DNA of 64,000 bases from contig NZ_CP090960.1 in the NCBI RefSeq assembly GCF_021611515.1, positions 2,636,001 through 2,700,000 on the forward strand, given 5' to 3'. Shown in pieces: positions 8,250-16,645 of this stretch. Every line of letters starts with the position of its first letter. The stretch's first letter is position 1. The position numbers and the translations under genes were made by a program. The notes below the pieces were generated by a model. The model had not been told where the DNA came from. It searched no databases and saw only the letters and a list, made by a program, of their open reading frames with translations. Origin of the DNA: Mariluticola halotolerans (GTDB taxonomy: Bacteria > Pseudomonadota > Alphaproteobacteria > Rhizobiales > Devosiaceae).

Positions 8250-9319
8250 CCACGCAACCGCAAATCGAACTGCAGAATGTGGACAAGCATTATGGCAGTT
8301 TTCACGCGCTGAAGAATATCAACCTGACGATTGCCAAGGGCAGTTTTGTGGCGCTGGTGGGGCCCTCGGGTTGTGGCAAGTCCACCCTGTTGCGGTCTCT
8401 GGCGGGGCTGGAGGCGATTTCGGGCGGCACCATGCTGATCGATGGGGTGACGATGACCAATGTGCCGCCGCGCAAGCGCGATGTGGCCATGGTGTTCCAG
8501 ACCTATGCGCTTTATCCGCATATGAATGTGGCGGACAATCTGACCTATTCGATGCGCCTTAAGGGCATGCGGCGGGCAGAGGCGCAAAAGGCGGCGGAAG
8601 ATGTGGCCCGGACGACCGGGTTGACCGGGCTGCTGGAGCGGTTTCCGCGGGAGCTTTCGGGCGGGCAACGCCAGCGGGTGGCCATGGGGCGGGCGATTAT
8701 TCGCGATCCCAAGGCGTTCTTGTTTGATGAGCCGCTGTCTAATCTGGATGCGGCCTTGCGGGTGCAGATGCGCAAGGAAGTGCGCGCCCTGCATGACCGG
8801 CTGGGCGCGACCTCGGTTTATGTCACCCATGACCAGATTGAGGCGATGACCATGGCCGATCAGGTGGTGGTGATGCGCGGCGGGGTGATTGAGCAGCAGG
8901 GAGCGCCGCTGGAACTTTACGACCATCCGGCCAGTAAATTTGTGGCCGGGTTTATCGGGTCGCCGGCGATGAATTTTGTGCCGGGGGTGATGGGTGAGAA
9001 TGGCACAAGTGTGCAATTGGCGCTGCCGGGCAATCCGGTGATTGAAACCCGGCGGCAGGCGACGGCGGGGCAGAAGGTGCTGGTGGGGTTGCGACCGGAA
9101 AATCTGGAGGTCACCACGCCTGAGGCTGGGCAATTGCAGCTGCCGGTGGCGGTGGTGGAGGCGACGGGGCCAACCAGCTATATCACCACGGCCACCGACC
9201 CTGAAATGATGGTGGTGGTTTCCGGCCGGTCGCCCGCGCGCGTTGACGACAAACTGGCTTTATCCATTCGCCCGGAACTGGTGCATCTGTTTGATGCGGC
9301 AACAGAACTGGCGATCTGA
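8246..9319 (+). CDS. Sugar ABC transporter ATP-binding protein (MalK/UgpC type)
   Basis: A 357-residue ATPase that powers the importer. Walker A is GPSGCGKST (residues 39-47), the signature is LSGGQRQRVAMGRA, and Walker B is AFLFDEPLSNLDA; the C-terminal third is the TOBE/MalK-type regulatory domain, with LVGLRPENLEV. The start at 8246 overlaps the permease stop in ATGA; a longer in-frame version from 8138 only adds non-homologous residues inside the permease gene. It is the last gene of the cassette and ends 12 bases from the convergent antiporter gene, with no clear terminator between them. Confidence 0.94.
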   Translation: MTTQPQIELQNVDKHYGSFHALKNINLTIAKGSFVALVGPSGCGKSTLLRSLAGLEAISGGTMLIDGVTMTNVPPRKRDVAMVFQTYALYPHMNVADNLTYSMRLKGMRRAEAQKAAEDVARTTGLTGLLERFPRELSGGQRQRVAMGRAIIRDPKAFLFDEPLSNLDAALRVQMRKEVRALHDRLGATSVYVTHDQIEAMTMADQVVVMRGGVIEQQGAPLELYDHPASKFVAGFIGSPAMNFVPGVMGENGTSVQLALPGNPVIETRRQATAGQKVLVGLRPENLEVTTPEAGQLQLPVAVVEATGPTSYITTATDPEMMVVVSGRSPARVDDKLALSIRPELVHLFDAATELAI

Positions 9320-9331
9320 ACGGACGCTTTT

Positions 9332-11845
9332 TTACGTCTCGGCCGGGCTGTCGGGCAGGAGCAGCTCGGGGTCGATGCCGCGCCGCTTGGCGCTTGCGAG
9401 AACGGCCTGCCGCAGGGTGGGGCTGCGCTGCAGCAGGCGCTGGAAGCGATCTGCATCGAGCACAAGAAGCGTGGAGGGGGCAATGGCCCTTACCTGGGTG
9501 CGGCGCGCCTTGTGGGTGAGGATTGCCATTTGCCCGAACATTTCGCCGCGTCCGAGACGCCATGTCTGGCCGGCGCTTTCCAGTTCGACCGCGCCCGAGG
9601 CGATAAAGAACACGCTTTTGGCGGCATCGTCCTTGCGCACGATGATCTTTCCGGCATTGACATAAACGGTCTTGAGGGATCGGCCCAGTTTTTTGAGCGC
9701 AGTCTCTTCGATATCGACGAAGAGGGGGAAGTTTTTGACCAGTTCGGAACGCTGAATTTCAATGTCGAGTTCGGGCCGGTTTTCGGAGGCGCTGCGGCGG
9801 GTGACAAGGCCCTGCATCAATGAGGTGTAGACTTCTGCGCCGATCAGACCATCGTCGCGCATGGACATGTATTCCCGCTCTTCAAGGCGCAGCGCTGTGC
9901 GCCGGATGAAGCGCCGTTCGAGTTCTTCGGCGTAGCCGGGATATTGCAGGCGGAGGCCTTCGAGGGCGGTCTCAACCATTTCGGCACGGCGTATCAGCAA
10001 TTCGCCCAAGAGGTCGGCGACCCGCCGGCCATGGATGCGCAGGATGCGGCCATCGATGAAACCGCCGAGATCACGCAGGATCAGCCGCTGGGAGAGCAAA
10101 AGCTCAAAGCGGTCAGCGGTCATGCCGGCAAGGGGCTGGGACAGGCGGAACCGTCGTTGCAACGCCACCCCGATCCGGAACCCCAGGCCATAGGCGATAC
10201 TGCGCCGGGCGGCGCGTTGATAGCCGTTGCGGCCGCCCGAATGGGTGGCCTCAATCAGGCGGTCTGCATCGGTGAGGACCTTTTCGGCCATGCGGGCAGA
10301 AATGGTCCGTTCGCGCATCCTGACCAGAATGGTGTCCCGTTCATGCCCGGCCAGCGCGATCAGCCCGAGCGTAATCCTGTCGCGTTCAAGAATATCGGCG
10401 CGATCCTCGGCCGCTTGCACGGCCTGGTTCATGGTCTCGCCGAAATGCTTGGCTTCGGAGCGGACGATTTCGCGGGTCAGTTCGTAGTTCTCGGTTGTCC
10501 GGGCGACGTCTTCGCGCACGGTTTGCAGGGCAACGGCGACAACCTGCCGGGACAGCGCTTCATCGATGGGCAAAAGCCGGTCCAGCCCCAGCTTGCTGAT
10601 GACAAACCGCAATGTGGTGCCTTGCACCATCAGGGTGAAAAGCGTGAAGCCGGTGGCGAGAATGCCCACCACGCGCTTGATTTCAATGGGCACGAGAAAG
10701 CTCTCGGTGACCGCAAGCGCCAGTGACAATGTGACCGCGCCCCTGAGGCCGCCCCAGAGAATGGCCACCCGATAGGATGGCTGAACCGCTGGTGAGACGC
10801 GCAGGAGGGTCAGGAGCGGGAGCAGGCCAAAAAGGATCAATGCCCGCGCCGCCATGGCGGCAATAATGACCACGCCAACGAGAACAAAGTCACTGCCGCG
10901 CACTTCCTCGAGCAGGCGGGGGATGAGGAGGGCGGCGAGGATAAAGATCAGTGCGCCGGCCCAATGGGCGAGCAAATCCCAGATTTCGCGCAGGCTGGCC
11001 CAGGCTTGCGGCGCCAGCCGGCCCGGCCCGGCAAGATTGACTGTGAGACCGGCGGCCACCACCGCGATCACGCCGGAGGCGCCGACGGTCTGCTCGGCGC
11101 CGAGATAAGCCAGATAGGGCAGTGCCACAGAGACCGAGATTTGCGCGCGTTCATGGTCTGCGAAAAAACCCATGATCAAGACCGCGAGTTGGGCCGCCAG
11201 CCAGCCGGTAAGGGCACCGCCGACAATCAAAATCGGGAACCGCCCCAGGGCAGATGTCAGATCCGGGTCAGGCAGGCCGAGCATGACAAAGCCCATGAAC
11301 AGGCCGAAGAGCGCGATGGCGGCGGCATCGTTGAGCAGGCTTTCGCCCTCGATGATGCGCGCCAGCCGGCGCGGCGCCGAAATGGAGCGGAAGATGGAGA
11401 CGACGGCCGAGGGATCGGTTGTGGAGACGATAGCGCCGATCAAAAGACAGGCGGCAAGCGGCAATGGACTGGCCCAGGAAAGGGCAATGCCGATGCTCAG
11501 GGTGGCGACGATCACGGCCAGCACGGCGAGCACCAGAATGGGCACCCAGTCATCCAGCATGCGGCGCAGGTTCATTCCCAGCGTTGCCTGGAAGAGAAGC
11601 GTGGGCAGGAAAACATAGAGGAAGACATTGGAGCGGATCGGCAGATTAACGATCGCCTCGGCAATGGGATTAAGCGCATCTGTTAGTTCGGTGCGCAAAA
11701 AGAAAATCGCACCGGCGCCGATGAGCATGCCAAGCACAGCCAGGATCACGCTGTAGGGCAACCGCAATCGCGCCGCGAGAGGTTCGGCCGCGCCGATAAC
11801 CAGAAAAAGAGACGCAATAATCGCTGTGATTACAATGATGCTCAT
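9332..11845 (-). CDS. CPA1-type Na+/H+ antiporter with C-terminal cyclic-nucleotide-binding-like domain
   Basis: An 837-residue protein. Residues ~1-420 form 11-13 membrane helices of the monovalent cation:proton antiporter-1 family, with the ion-site signatures STTDPSAVV and EGESLLNDAAAI. A long cytoplasmic helical linker follows, and residues ~690-830 form a CRP-like beta-roll. In the nucleotide cassette the usual FGE is FGQ (FGQMAIL) and the Arg-Thr/Ser-Ala contact reads RRTQV, so cyclic-nucleotide binding is doubtful or altered. It should exchange Na+ or K+ for protons at the inner membrane, with the roll domain as a possible gate. It stands alone on the minus strand. The ATG at 11845 has an AGGGAGG-like site upstream in the minus-strand reading. 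Confidence 0.9.
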   Translation of the reverse strand: MSIIVITAIIASLFLVIGAAEPLAARLRLPYSVILAVLGMLIGAGAIFFLRTELTDALNPIAEAIVNLPIRSNVFLYVFLPTLLFQATLGMNLRRMLDDWVPILVLAVLAVIVATLSIGIALSWASPLPLAACLLIGAIVSTTDPSAVVSIFRSISAPRRLARIIEGESLLNDAAAIALFGLFMGFVMLGLPDPDLTSALGRFPILIVGGALTGWLAAQLAVLIMGFFADHERAQISVSVALPYLAYLGAEQTVGASGVIAVVAAGLTVNLAGPGRLAPQAWASLREIWDLLAHWAGALIFILAALLIPRLLEEVRGSDFVLVGVVIIAAMAARALILFGLLPLLTLLRVSPAVQPSYRVAILWGGLRGAVTLSLALAVTESFLVPIEIKRVVGILATGFTLFTLMVQGTTLRFVISKLGLDRLLPIDEALSRQVVAVALQTVREDVARTTENYELTREIVRSEAKHFGETMNQAVQAAEDRADILERDRITLGLIALAGHERDTILVRMRERTISARMAEKVLTDADRLIEATHSGGRNGYQRAARRSIAYGLGFRIGVALQRRFRLSQPLAGMTADRFELLLSQRLILRDLGGFIDGRILRIHGRRVADLLGELLIRRAEMVETALEGLRLQYPGYAEELERRFIRRTALRLEEREYMSMRDDGLIGAEVYTSLMQGLVTRRSASENRPELDIEIQRSELVKNFPLFVDIEETALKKLGRSLKTVYVNAGKIIVRKDDAAKSVFFIASGAVELESAGQTWRLGRGEMFGQMAILTHKARRTQVRAIAPSTLLVLDADRFQRLLQRSPTLRQAVLASAKRRGIDPELLLPDSPAET

Positions 11846-12123
11846 AAGGGAGGATAACAGAGTTGGAGAAAAGGCAAAAATGCGAAAGCCCGGCAGGCAA
11901 ACCTAACCCCGCTACTCTTAATATCTGCTTGATCCTGCGAGACATTTCCGGGCTGGCTTGAGTAAATGCCCACGGATTTTTACGCCCCGCGTGCCGGAAG
12001 AGGCATTGGCTTTGAAAGACGGCGTTAATGGGGCGTCCACGCGATCTTTTTTATCGCGGTGTCAGGTGTTCAAATTGTTGCGCAAGGCATGCGCCCCCCG
12101 GGGGCGTCGGGCTTTTGGACGAA

Positions 12124-12200
12124 TGGTGATCCCGAGTGGATTCGAACCACTGACCCTCAGATTAGGAATCTGATGCTCTATCCTGCTGAGCTACGGGACC
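12124..12200 (-). tRNA. tRNA-Arg (anticodon CCT)
   Basis: Read on the minus strand, the 77 bases start GGTCCCGTAGCTCAGC, fold with a 7-bp acceptor stem (including one G-U pair), carry TCAGA-TTCCTAA-TCTGA as anticodon arm with CCT at the anticodon, have a GTTCGAATC T-loop, and end with an encoded CCA. It reads AGG codons. It stands alone: the 278 bases before it (11846-12123) and 266 after it (12201-12466) hold no gene or integrase that I can recognise. Confidence 0.97.
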
Positions 12201-12466
12201 ACGCCGTTTGGTTAGCAAATTGAGGGAGGGAAGGGAACTATAAGTTATTCTGGCCCGCGCGCGGAATTTCGGGAACAAAACCCCGCCTTATTTGTTGTGA
12301 CCTATGGTGTATAGTAACGGGGCGGCGGCGTGTCTGGCGTGGCGGCCTTTTGCGTGATTATGCCATTGGGGAGATTGCGGGGATCTGGTGTGTAGCCAAG
12401 ATGCCGGGGTGATTTTTGCCGCAATTGGGTGCAATGTAATCGCGGTTTCGCGAACGGGGTCGGTTT

Positions 12467-13273
12467 TTGATCAAGTCCAGGATTTCCATTTATACCGCGC
12501 TGGCTGTGGCGACGGCGTTTCCGTTTGCAGCTTCGGGCTGCGATGATCTGCGCGCGGGGCCGCGCGGGATGGTTGTGGCTGTGGTGGATGGCGATACGCT
12601 GGTGCTGGATAATCAGGCCAAGGTGCGGCTGATCGGCATGCAGGCGCCGAAACTGCCGCTGGGGCGTGACGGGTTTGAACCCTGGCCGCTGGGCGATGCT
12701 GCGCGTGATGCGCTGAGCGCGCTGGCGCTGGGCAAGACTGTGCAATTGCGTTATGGCGGCACGGAAGCGGACCGGCATGGACGGGTGCTGGCGCATGCCT
12801 TTTTGGAGAATGAAGATCCGATCTGGTTGCAGCAGGCGATGCTGGAGGCGGGGATGGCGCGGGTTTATTCTTTCGCCGATAACCGGTTTTGTCTCGATGA
12901 CCTTTATGCAGCCGAGGCTGTGGCGCGGCGCGAGCGGCGCGGGATCTGGGGTGACCCTTATTACCAGATACGTTTTGCTGACAAGCCGGAGATGGTTTTG
13001 GCGCGCGAGGGGCATTATGAACTGGTTGAGGGCCGTATCCTGCAGGCGGAGAAAGCCGGATCGGTGTTTTACCTCAATTTCGGGCGGCACTGGCGCGAAG
13101 ATTTTACGGTTGTGATAGACAAGGAAGCGCAAAAGACATTTTCCGCTTCGGGGGTGGCGCTGGATGCCCTTGAGGGGGCGCATGTGCGGGTGAGAGGCTG
13201 GGTGGATGACCGTGACGGGCCGCGGATTGCGGTGACCCATCCCGAGCAGATCGAGTTATTGGTGGCCAGATGA
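12467..13273 (+). CDS. Nuclease-like (SNase-fold) lipoprotein, catalytic site altered
   Basis: A 268-residue protein with a lipoprotein-type leader (FAASGC, Cys25) and a staphylococcal-nuclease-like fold at residues ~35-150. VVDGDT (Asp41), Arg54 in VRLIG and ADRHGR (Arg106) match nuclease positions Asp21, Arg35 and Arg87. The calcium and general-base positions, however, read MQAPK where active nucleases have IDTPE: Gln59 replaces Asp40 and Lys62 replaces Glu43. A similar APK variant is, as I recall, common in rhizobial homologues, so this may be a binding or scaffold protein. I chose the TTG start because it gives the full signal peptide; its ribosome site is weak. It overlaps the M48 protease gene by four bases. 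Confidence 0.8.
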   Translation: MIKSRISIYTALAVATAFPFAASGCDDLRAGPRGMVVAVVDGDTLVLDNQAKVRLIGMQAPKLPLGRDGFEPWPLGDAARDALSALALGKTVQLRYGGTEADRHGRVLAHAFLENEDPIWLQQAMLEAGMARVYSFADNRFCLDDLYAAEAVARRERRGIWGDPYYQIRFADKPEMVLAREGHYELVEGRILQAEKAGSVFYLNFGRHWREDFTVVIDKEAQKTFSASGVALDALEGAHVRVRGWVDDRDGPRIAVTHPEQIELLVAR

Positions 13274-14751
13274 GCATGGCGGGCGTGAGGCTGAAACAGA
13301 TTGTGTTTGCCGGGGGCGTTGTGGCCATGCTGGCGCTTGGCGGTTGTTCGGGCATGTTCGGCGACCCCGATGTGCTGGTGACCCAGACCGGGGCCAATGG
13401 TATCGGCAATGCGGTGCCTGCGGGCACGGACCCTGAAGATGAGGTGATCGGCCGGCGCGAGCACCCGCGGATCGTGGCGACCTATGGCGGCGTCTATAGT
13501 GACCGCAAGGCCGAAATCATGGTGGCGCGGATTGCCGGCAAATTGCTGGCGGCGACCAATCAGAGCAACAATAATTTCACCGTGACTATTCTCGATACGC
13601 CGGATGTGAACGCTTTTGCGCTGCCGGGCGGCTATATTTATGTGACGCGCGGTATTCTGGCGCTGGCCAATGATTCAAGTGAGTTGGGCGCGGTGCTGGC
13701 CCATGAGATGGCGCATGTGATTTTGCGCCATGCGCGGGCCCGGTCCAACCGGACCCATACCAGCGAGATCGTCGACAAGGTGATCACGAGCGTTCTGGGC
13801 GGGAATATCGATACCGACCAGACGGCGGCGCGGTCGCGCCTGTCGCTGGCCGCCTTCAGCCAGGCGCAGGAACTGGCAGCGGACAAGGAGGGCGTGGTGA
13901 TTGCCGGGCAGGCCGGTTATGACCCGCATGCGGCAGCGCGCTTTCTCGGGGCGATGGGGCGGTTTGCTGCCATGTCGAGCGGGGGCAGCGATGGCGGCGA
14001 TGATTTTCTCTCCAGCCATCCCTCGACGCCGGACCGGATCCAAAAGGCGATTGAGGCGGCGCGGTCCTTTGGTGCGCCGGGAATCGGGACGACCGATCGC
14101 GATGCCTATCTGGCGGCGATTGACGGGTTGAGCTTTGGCGACAGCGCCAATCAGGGCGCGATTATCGGCCAGCAATTTGTGCATCCGGCGCGCAAGTTTA
14201 CCTTCAGCGTGCCCAAGGGTTATGAATTGCAGAATTCGCAATCGGCGGTGGTTGCGGTGGCCGGGGACGGGGAAGCCGTGCGCTTTGACACAGCCGACGT
14301 GCCGGACACGATGCCGCTGGTGGACTATTTGCGCTCTGGCTGGATTGCCGGGCTGAAGCCGGACACGGTGCGGGCGCAAAACTATAATGGCATCGACATG
14401 GCCACGGGCGAAGCCCAGACGGACCAGTGGGTGTTCCGCGTGTCTGTGGTGCGGCTGGAGGGGGCGGTTTACCGCTTTATCTTTGCGGCGCGCAGCGACA
14501 ATGCCGGGTTTGCCAAGGCATCTGATGCCACGCTTAAAAGCTTCCGCCGGGCGACTGACCAGGATATCGCGAAAGTACGCACAAGCCGGATCGATCTGGT
14601 GACAGCGCGGGCGGGGGACACCACGGCGAGCCTTGCGGGGCGCATGGGACATTTGTCGAATGCGACTGAATTGTTTCTGGTGCTGAACAATCTGTTTGCC
14701 GGTGACCCGATTGAGCCGGGGCGGAAATACAAGATTGTGACCGTTGACTAG
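13270..14751 (+). CDS. M48-family metalloprotease, periplasmic lipoprotein
   Basis: A 493-residue zinc peptidase. The leader ends in a lipobox (MLALGGCSG), so the protein is probably anchored in the periplasm. The catalytic HEMAH is at residues 145-149, with a downstream ELAADKEG supplying the third zinc ligand. The C-terminal ~190 residues form a second domain ending in a LysM-like segment (GRMGHLSNATELFLVLNN to IEPGRKYKIV) that could hold it at peptidoglycan. It resembles BepA/LoiP-type quality-control proteases of the cell envelope. Its ATGA overlap with the nuclease-like lipoprotein gene shows tight coupling. A bidirectional terminator follows. Confidence 0.9.
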   Translation: MSMAGVRLKQIVFAGGVVAMLALGGCSGMFGDPDVLVTQTGANGIGNAVPAGTDPEDEVIGRREHPRIVATYGGVYSDRKAEIMVARIAGKLLAATNQSNNNFTVTILDTPDVNAFALPGGYIYVTRGILALANDSSELGAVLAHEMAHVILRHARARSNRTHTSEIVDKVITSVLGGNIDTDQTAARSRLSLAAFSQAQELAADKEGVVIAGQAGYDPHAAARFLGAMGRFAAMSSGGSDGGDDFLSSHPSTPDRIQKAIEAARSFGAPGIGTTDRDAYLAAIDGLSFGDSANQGAIIGQQFVHPARKFTFSVPKGYELQNSQSAVVAVAGDGEAVRFDTADVPDTMPLVDYLRSGWIAGLKPDTVRAQNYNGIDMATGEAQTDQWVFRVSVVRLEGAVYRFIFAARSDNAGFAKASDATLKSFRRATDQDIAKVRTSRIDLVTARAGDTTASLAGRMGHLSNATELFLVLNNLFAGDPIEPGRKYKIVTVD

Positions 14752-14776
14752 GCGGGGCGGGATTGTTTTGACATGA

Positions 14777-14807
14777 AAAAAGGCCGGCTGCATCAGCCGG
14801 CCTTTTT
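14777..14807. terminator. Bidirectional terminator between the M48 gene and carD
   Basis: A 13-bp perfect stem (AAAAAGGCCGGCT at 14777-14789 with 14795-14807) with a five-base loop has A and T tracts on both sides, so it can stop transcription from both convergent genes. Confidence 0.95.
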
Positions 14808-14837
14808 ATATTGAATGACGTTTAAGCGGCGCAGTTG

Positions 14838-15410
14838 TTACGCGGCGGCTTCTTCGCCGTCTGTTTCGGTCTTGGCGCCACGACGCGGGCTTTTGGCCAG
14901 GCTCTTTTCGATGAGCTGGACGGCCTCTGTCAGGGTCAGGCGGTTGACGGTGGAGATTTCACGCGACATCCGGTCCATGGCCTGTTCGAACAGCTGGCGC
15001 TCGGAATAGGACTGTTCCGGCTGATCGTCGGAGCGGAACAGGTCGCGGACAACTTCGGAAATTGCGATCAGGTCGCCGGAATTGATCTTGGCTTCATATT
15101 CCTGGGCGCGGCGCGACCACATGGTGCGCTTGACGCGGGCACGGCCGGTGACGGTGTGCAGCGCCTTGGTGACGAGATCATCTTCGGCCAGCTTGCGCAT
15201 GCCGACGGATTTGACCTTGGCGACGGGCACACGAAGGGTCAGCTTGTCCTGCTCGAAATTGATGACGAACAGTTCCAGAACCATGCCAGCAACTTCCTGG
15301 TCTTCGATCGAGACGATCTGGCCCACACCATGGGCCGGATAGACGACGAACTCACCGGTCTTGAAACCGGCGCGCTGCTGGGTCTTTTTTGTGGTCGCTG
15401 TAGTTGCCAT
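14838..15410 (-). CDS. carD: CarD-family transcriptional regulator
   Basis: A 190-residue protein that binds RNA polymerase beta and stabilises open promoter complexes, mainly at rRNA and growth genes. The N-terminal Tudor-like RNAP-interaction domain starts at FKTGEFVVYPAHGVGQI, and a helical DNA-binding domain follows (KRTMWSRRAQEYEAKI, then SEVVRDLFRSD). I chose the ATG at 15410, preceded by GAGGAG eight bases away; the longer frame from 15524 adds unrelated residues. The gene has its own promoter about 210 bases upstream (15627-15655) and a long leader. It lies next to fdxA and the S4/helicase pair. Confidence 0.94.
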   Translation of the reverse strand: MATTATTKKTQQRAGFKTGEFVVYPAHGVGQIVSIEDQEVAGMVLELFVINFEQDKLTLRVPVAKVKSVGMRKLAEDDLVTKALHTVTGRARVKRTMWSRRAQEYEAKINSGDLIAISEVVRDLFRSDDQPEQSYSERQLFEQAMDRMSREISTVNRLTLTEAVQLIEKSLAKSPRRGAKTETDGEEAAA

Positions 15411-15620
15411 AAGGCATACTCCTCGTGTGACGCTGTGATGGGCCCCGGTGACCGGTTTCCATCCCCTGTTGATACGCTGGCCCGTTCTGGGCCTTTTACA
15501 CAGTAAGTCCGGCCACTGAGCCAACCGTTTGGCTGGTCAGGTGCAGTCTCTAATTTTGGAATTTCCAGATCGTGCGGTTGAGCACTCTTGTTTGAGATAG
15601 GACGCCTGCAAATATTATTA
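15411..15620 (-). other. Long structured 5' leader of carD
   Basis: If transcription starts near 15620, about 210 bases precede the carD start codon. They hold no gene, but on the minus strand show an AGCCAA-ACGG-TTGGCT hairpin and a GGCCC-AGAAC-GGGCC hairpin. A role in controlling CarD level is inference. Confidence 0.4.
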
Positions 15621-15626
15621 CGCCAT

Positions 15627-15655
15627 AATATAGCACAAATTTTCGCCAAAATCAA
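15627..15655 (-). promoter_or_regulatory. Promoter of carD
   Basis: Reading the minus strand, TTGATT (15655-15650) is followed after exactly 17 bases by TATATT (15632-15627). An inverted repeat ATATTAT/ATAATAT overlaps and follows the -10. Confidence 0.6.
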
Positions 15656-15735
15656 AACTGGCGAATCAACAGGTTAAACGGCCCGCTTTACAGCGGGTTT
15701 CAACTTTCGCGTGCAAGAGGACGGTGCCGCCCGGC

Positions 15736-16074
15736 TTAATCGCCTTCGCCGGGCTCTTCGGAGAAATACTTCTCGAACTTGCCGGTTTCGCCGTCAAATT
15801 TCTCGGCATCGGCCGGCGCATCGCGCTTTTGCGAAATATTGGGCCAGGCCGAGGCATATTTGGTGTTGATCTCGAGCCATTTTTCCAGCCCGGGCTCAGT
15901 ATCGGCCTTGATGGCTTCGGCGGGACATTCCGGTTCGCAGACGCCGCAATCGATGCATTCATCCGGATGAATGACGAGCATGTTCTCGCCTTCATAAAAG
16001 CAGTCGACCGGACACACCTCCACGCAATCCATATATTTGCACTTAATGCAATTATCCGTGACGATATAGGTCAT
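15736..16074 (-). CDS. fdxA: Ferredoxin FdxA (7Fe-8S type)
   Basis: A 112-residue electron carrier of the cytoplasm. Cysteines at 9, 12, 17 and 21 and a second set at 40, 43, 46 and 50 ([13 protein letters not shown]) bind one 3Fe-4S and one 4Fe-4S cluster, as in Azotobacter FdI. The ~55-residue C-terminal extension, with [12 protein letters not shown], is typical of alphaproteobacterial FdxA. The gene lies between carD and the S4-domain gene, on the same strand but separated from each by more than 150 bases, so it may be monocistronic. The electron partner is not known. Confidence 0.95.
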   Translation of the reverse strand: MTYIVTDNCIKCKYMDCVEVCPVDCFYEGENMLVIHPDECIDCGVCEPECPAEAIKADTEPGLEKWLEINTKYASAWPNISQKRDAPADAEKFDGETGKFEKYFSEEPGEGD

Positions 16075-16240
16075 GGTGACTTGTTCCTGGCTGGGGCCGG
16101 TTGAAATCGAAACCGGGAGATGACCCGATTACATGATGCGGAAGGTTTGCTAACTCGTTTTAAGCCCAAGGGCAAGCGGGGAGACGGGCATGGGTTTCTG
16201 TGACGCAGCCGAAATATAAAAAGCCATTTCAGACAGGACA

Positions 16241-16645
16241 CTAAGCACCGGTGCGGCTGTTGCCCTTGCCGGTGAACCTGTCGGTCAGGCGGCGTTCGCG
16301 TTTGGTGGGGCGGCCTGCGCCCGGTTCGCGGACGCCCGGCTTGGACGGGCGGCCCTTTTTTTCGCGTGGTGGCAAGGCCGGGGTGAGATCCTCGTAAAGC
16401 TCTGCGGCCTCGCTGGCGGGGCCGCGGCGTTCGCCTGTGTCGACGATCTTGAGAATGCGCAATTGCTCATGCACGGTCATGGTGAGAACCATGCCGGGGA
16501 CGACGCGATAGTCCGCGCCGGTCACCCGGTTGCCATCAATCCGCACAGCGCCGCTGGTAATCAGCTTTTGCGCGAGGGTGCGCGATTTGAGGATGCGCGC
16601 GAACCAGAGCCATTTGTCGAGGCGCTGGCGGGCTGGCTCGTTCAC
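16241..16645 (-). CDS. S4-domain RNA-binding protein (Hsp15/HslR family)
   Basis: A 134-residue protein with an S4 RNA-binding domain at residues ~7-70 (QRLDKWLWFARILKSRTLAQ, then GAVRIDGNRV) and a basic, Gly/Pro/Arg-rich C-terminal tail. Hsp15 in E. coli rescues stalled 50S subunits carrying peptidyl-tRNA. Its start overlaps the stop of the large helicase gene by four bases, so the two RNA-directed proteins are made together. The tail of lysines and arginines (EKKGRPSKPG, TKRERR) suggests non-specific RNA contact. Confidence 0.9.
   Translation of the reverse strand: MNEPARQRLDKWLWFARILKSRTLAQKLITSGAVRIDGNRVTGADYRVVPGMVLTMTVHEQLRILKIVDTGERRGPASEAAELYEDLTPALPPREKKGRPSKPGVREPGAGRPTKRERRLTDRFTGKGNSRTGA

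Noticed and set aside
11958..12173. A 71-codon frame on the plus strand ending VIPSGFEPLTLRLGI
   Set aside because: Its end is the antisense reading of the tRNA-Arg gene, a well-known false gene pattern; the rest has no ribosome site or homology.
12124..12200. tRNA-Arg as integration site of a genomic island
   Set aside because: No integrase, no repeated tRNA 3' end and no foreign-looking genes on either side; neighbours are ordinary chromosomal genes.
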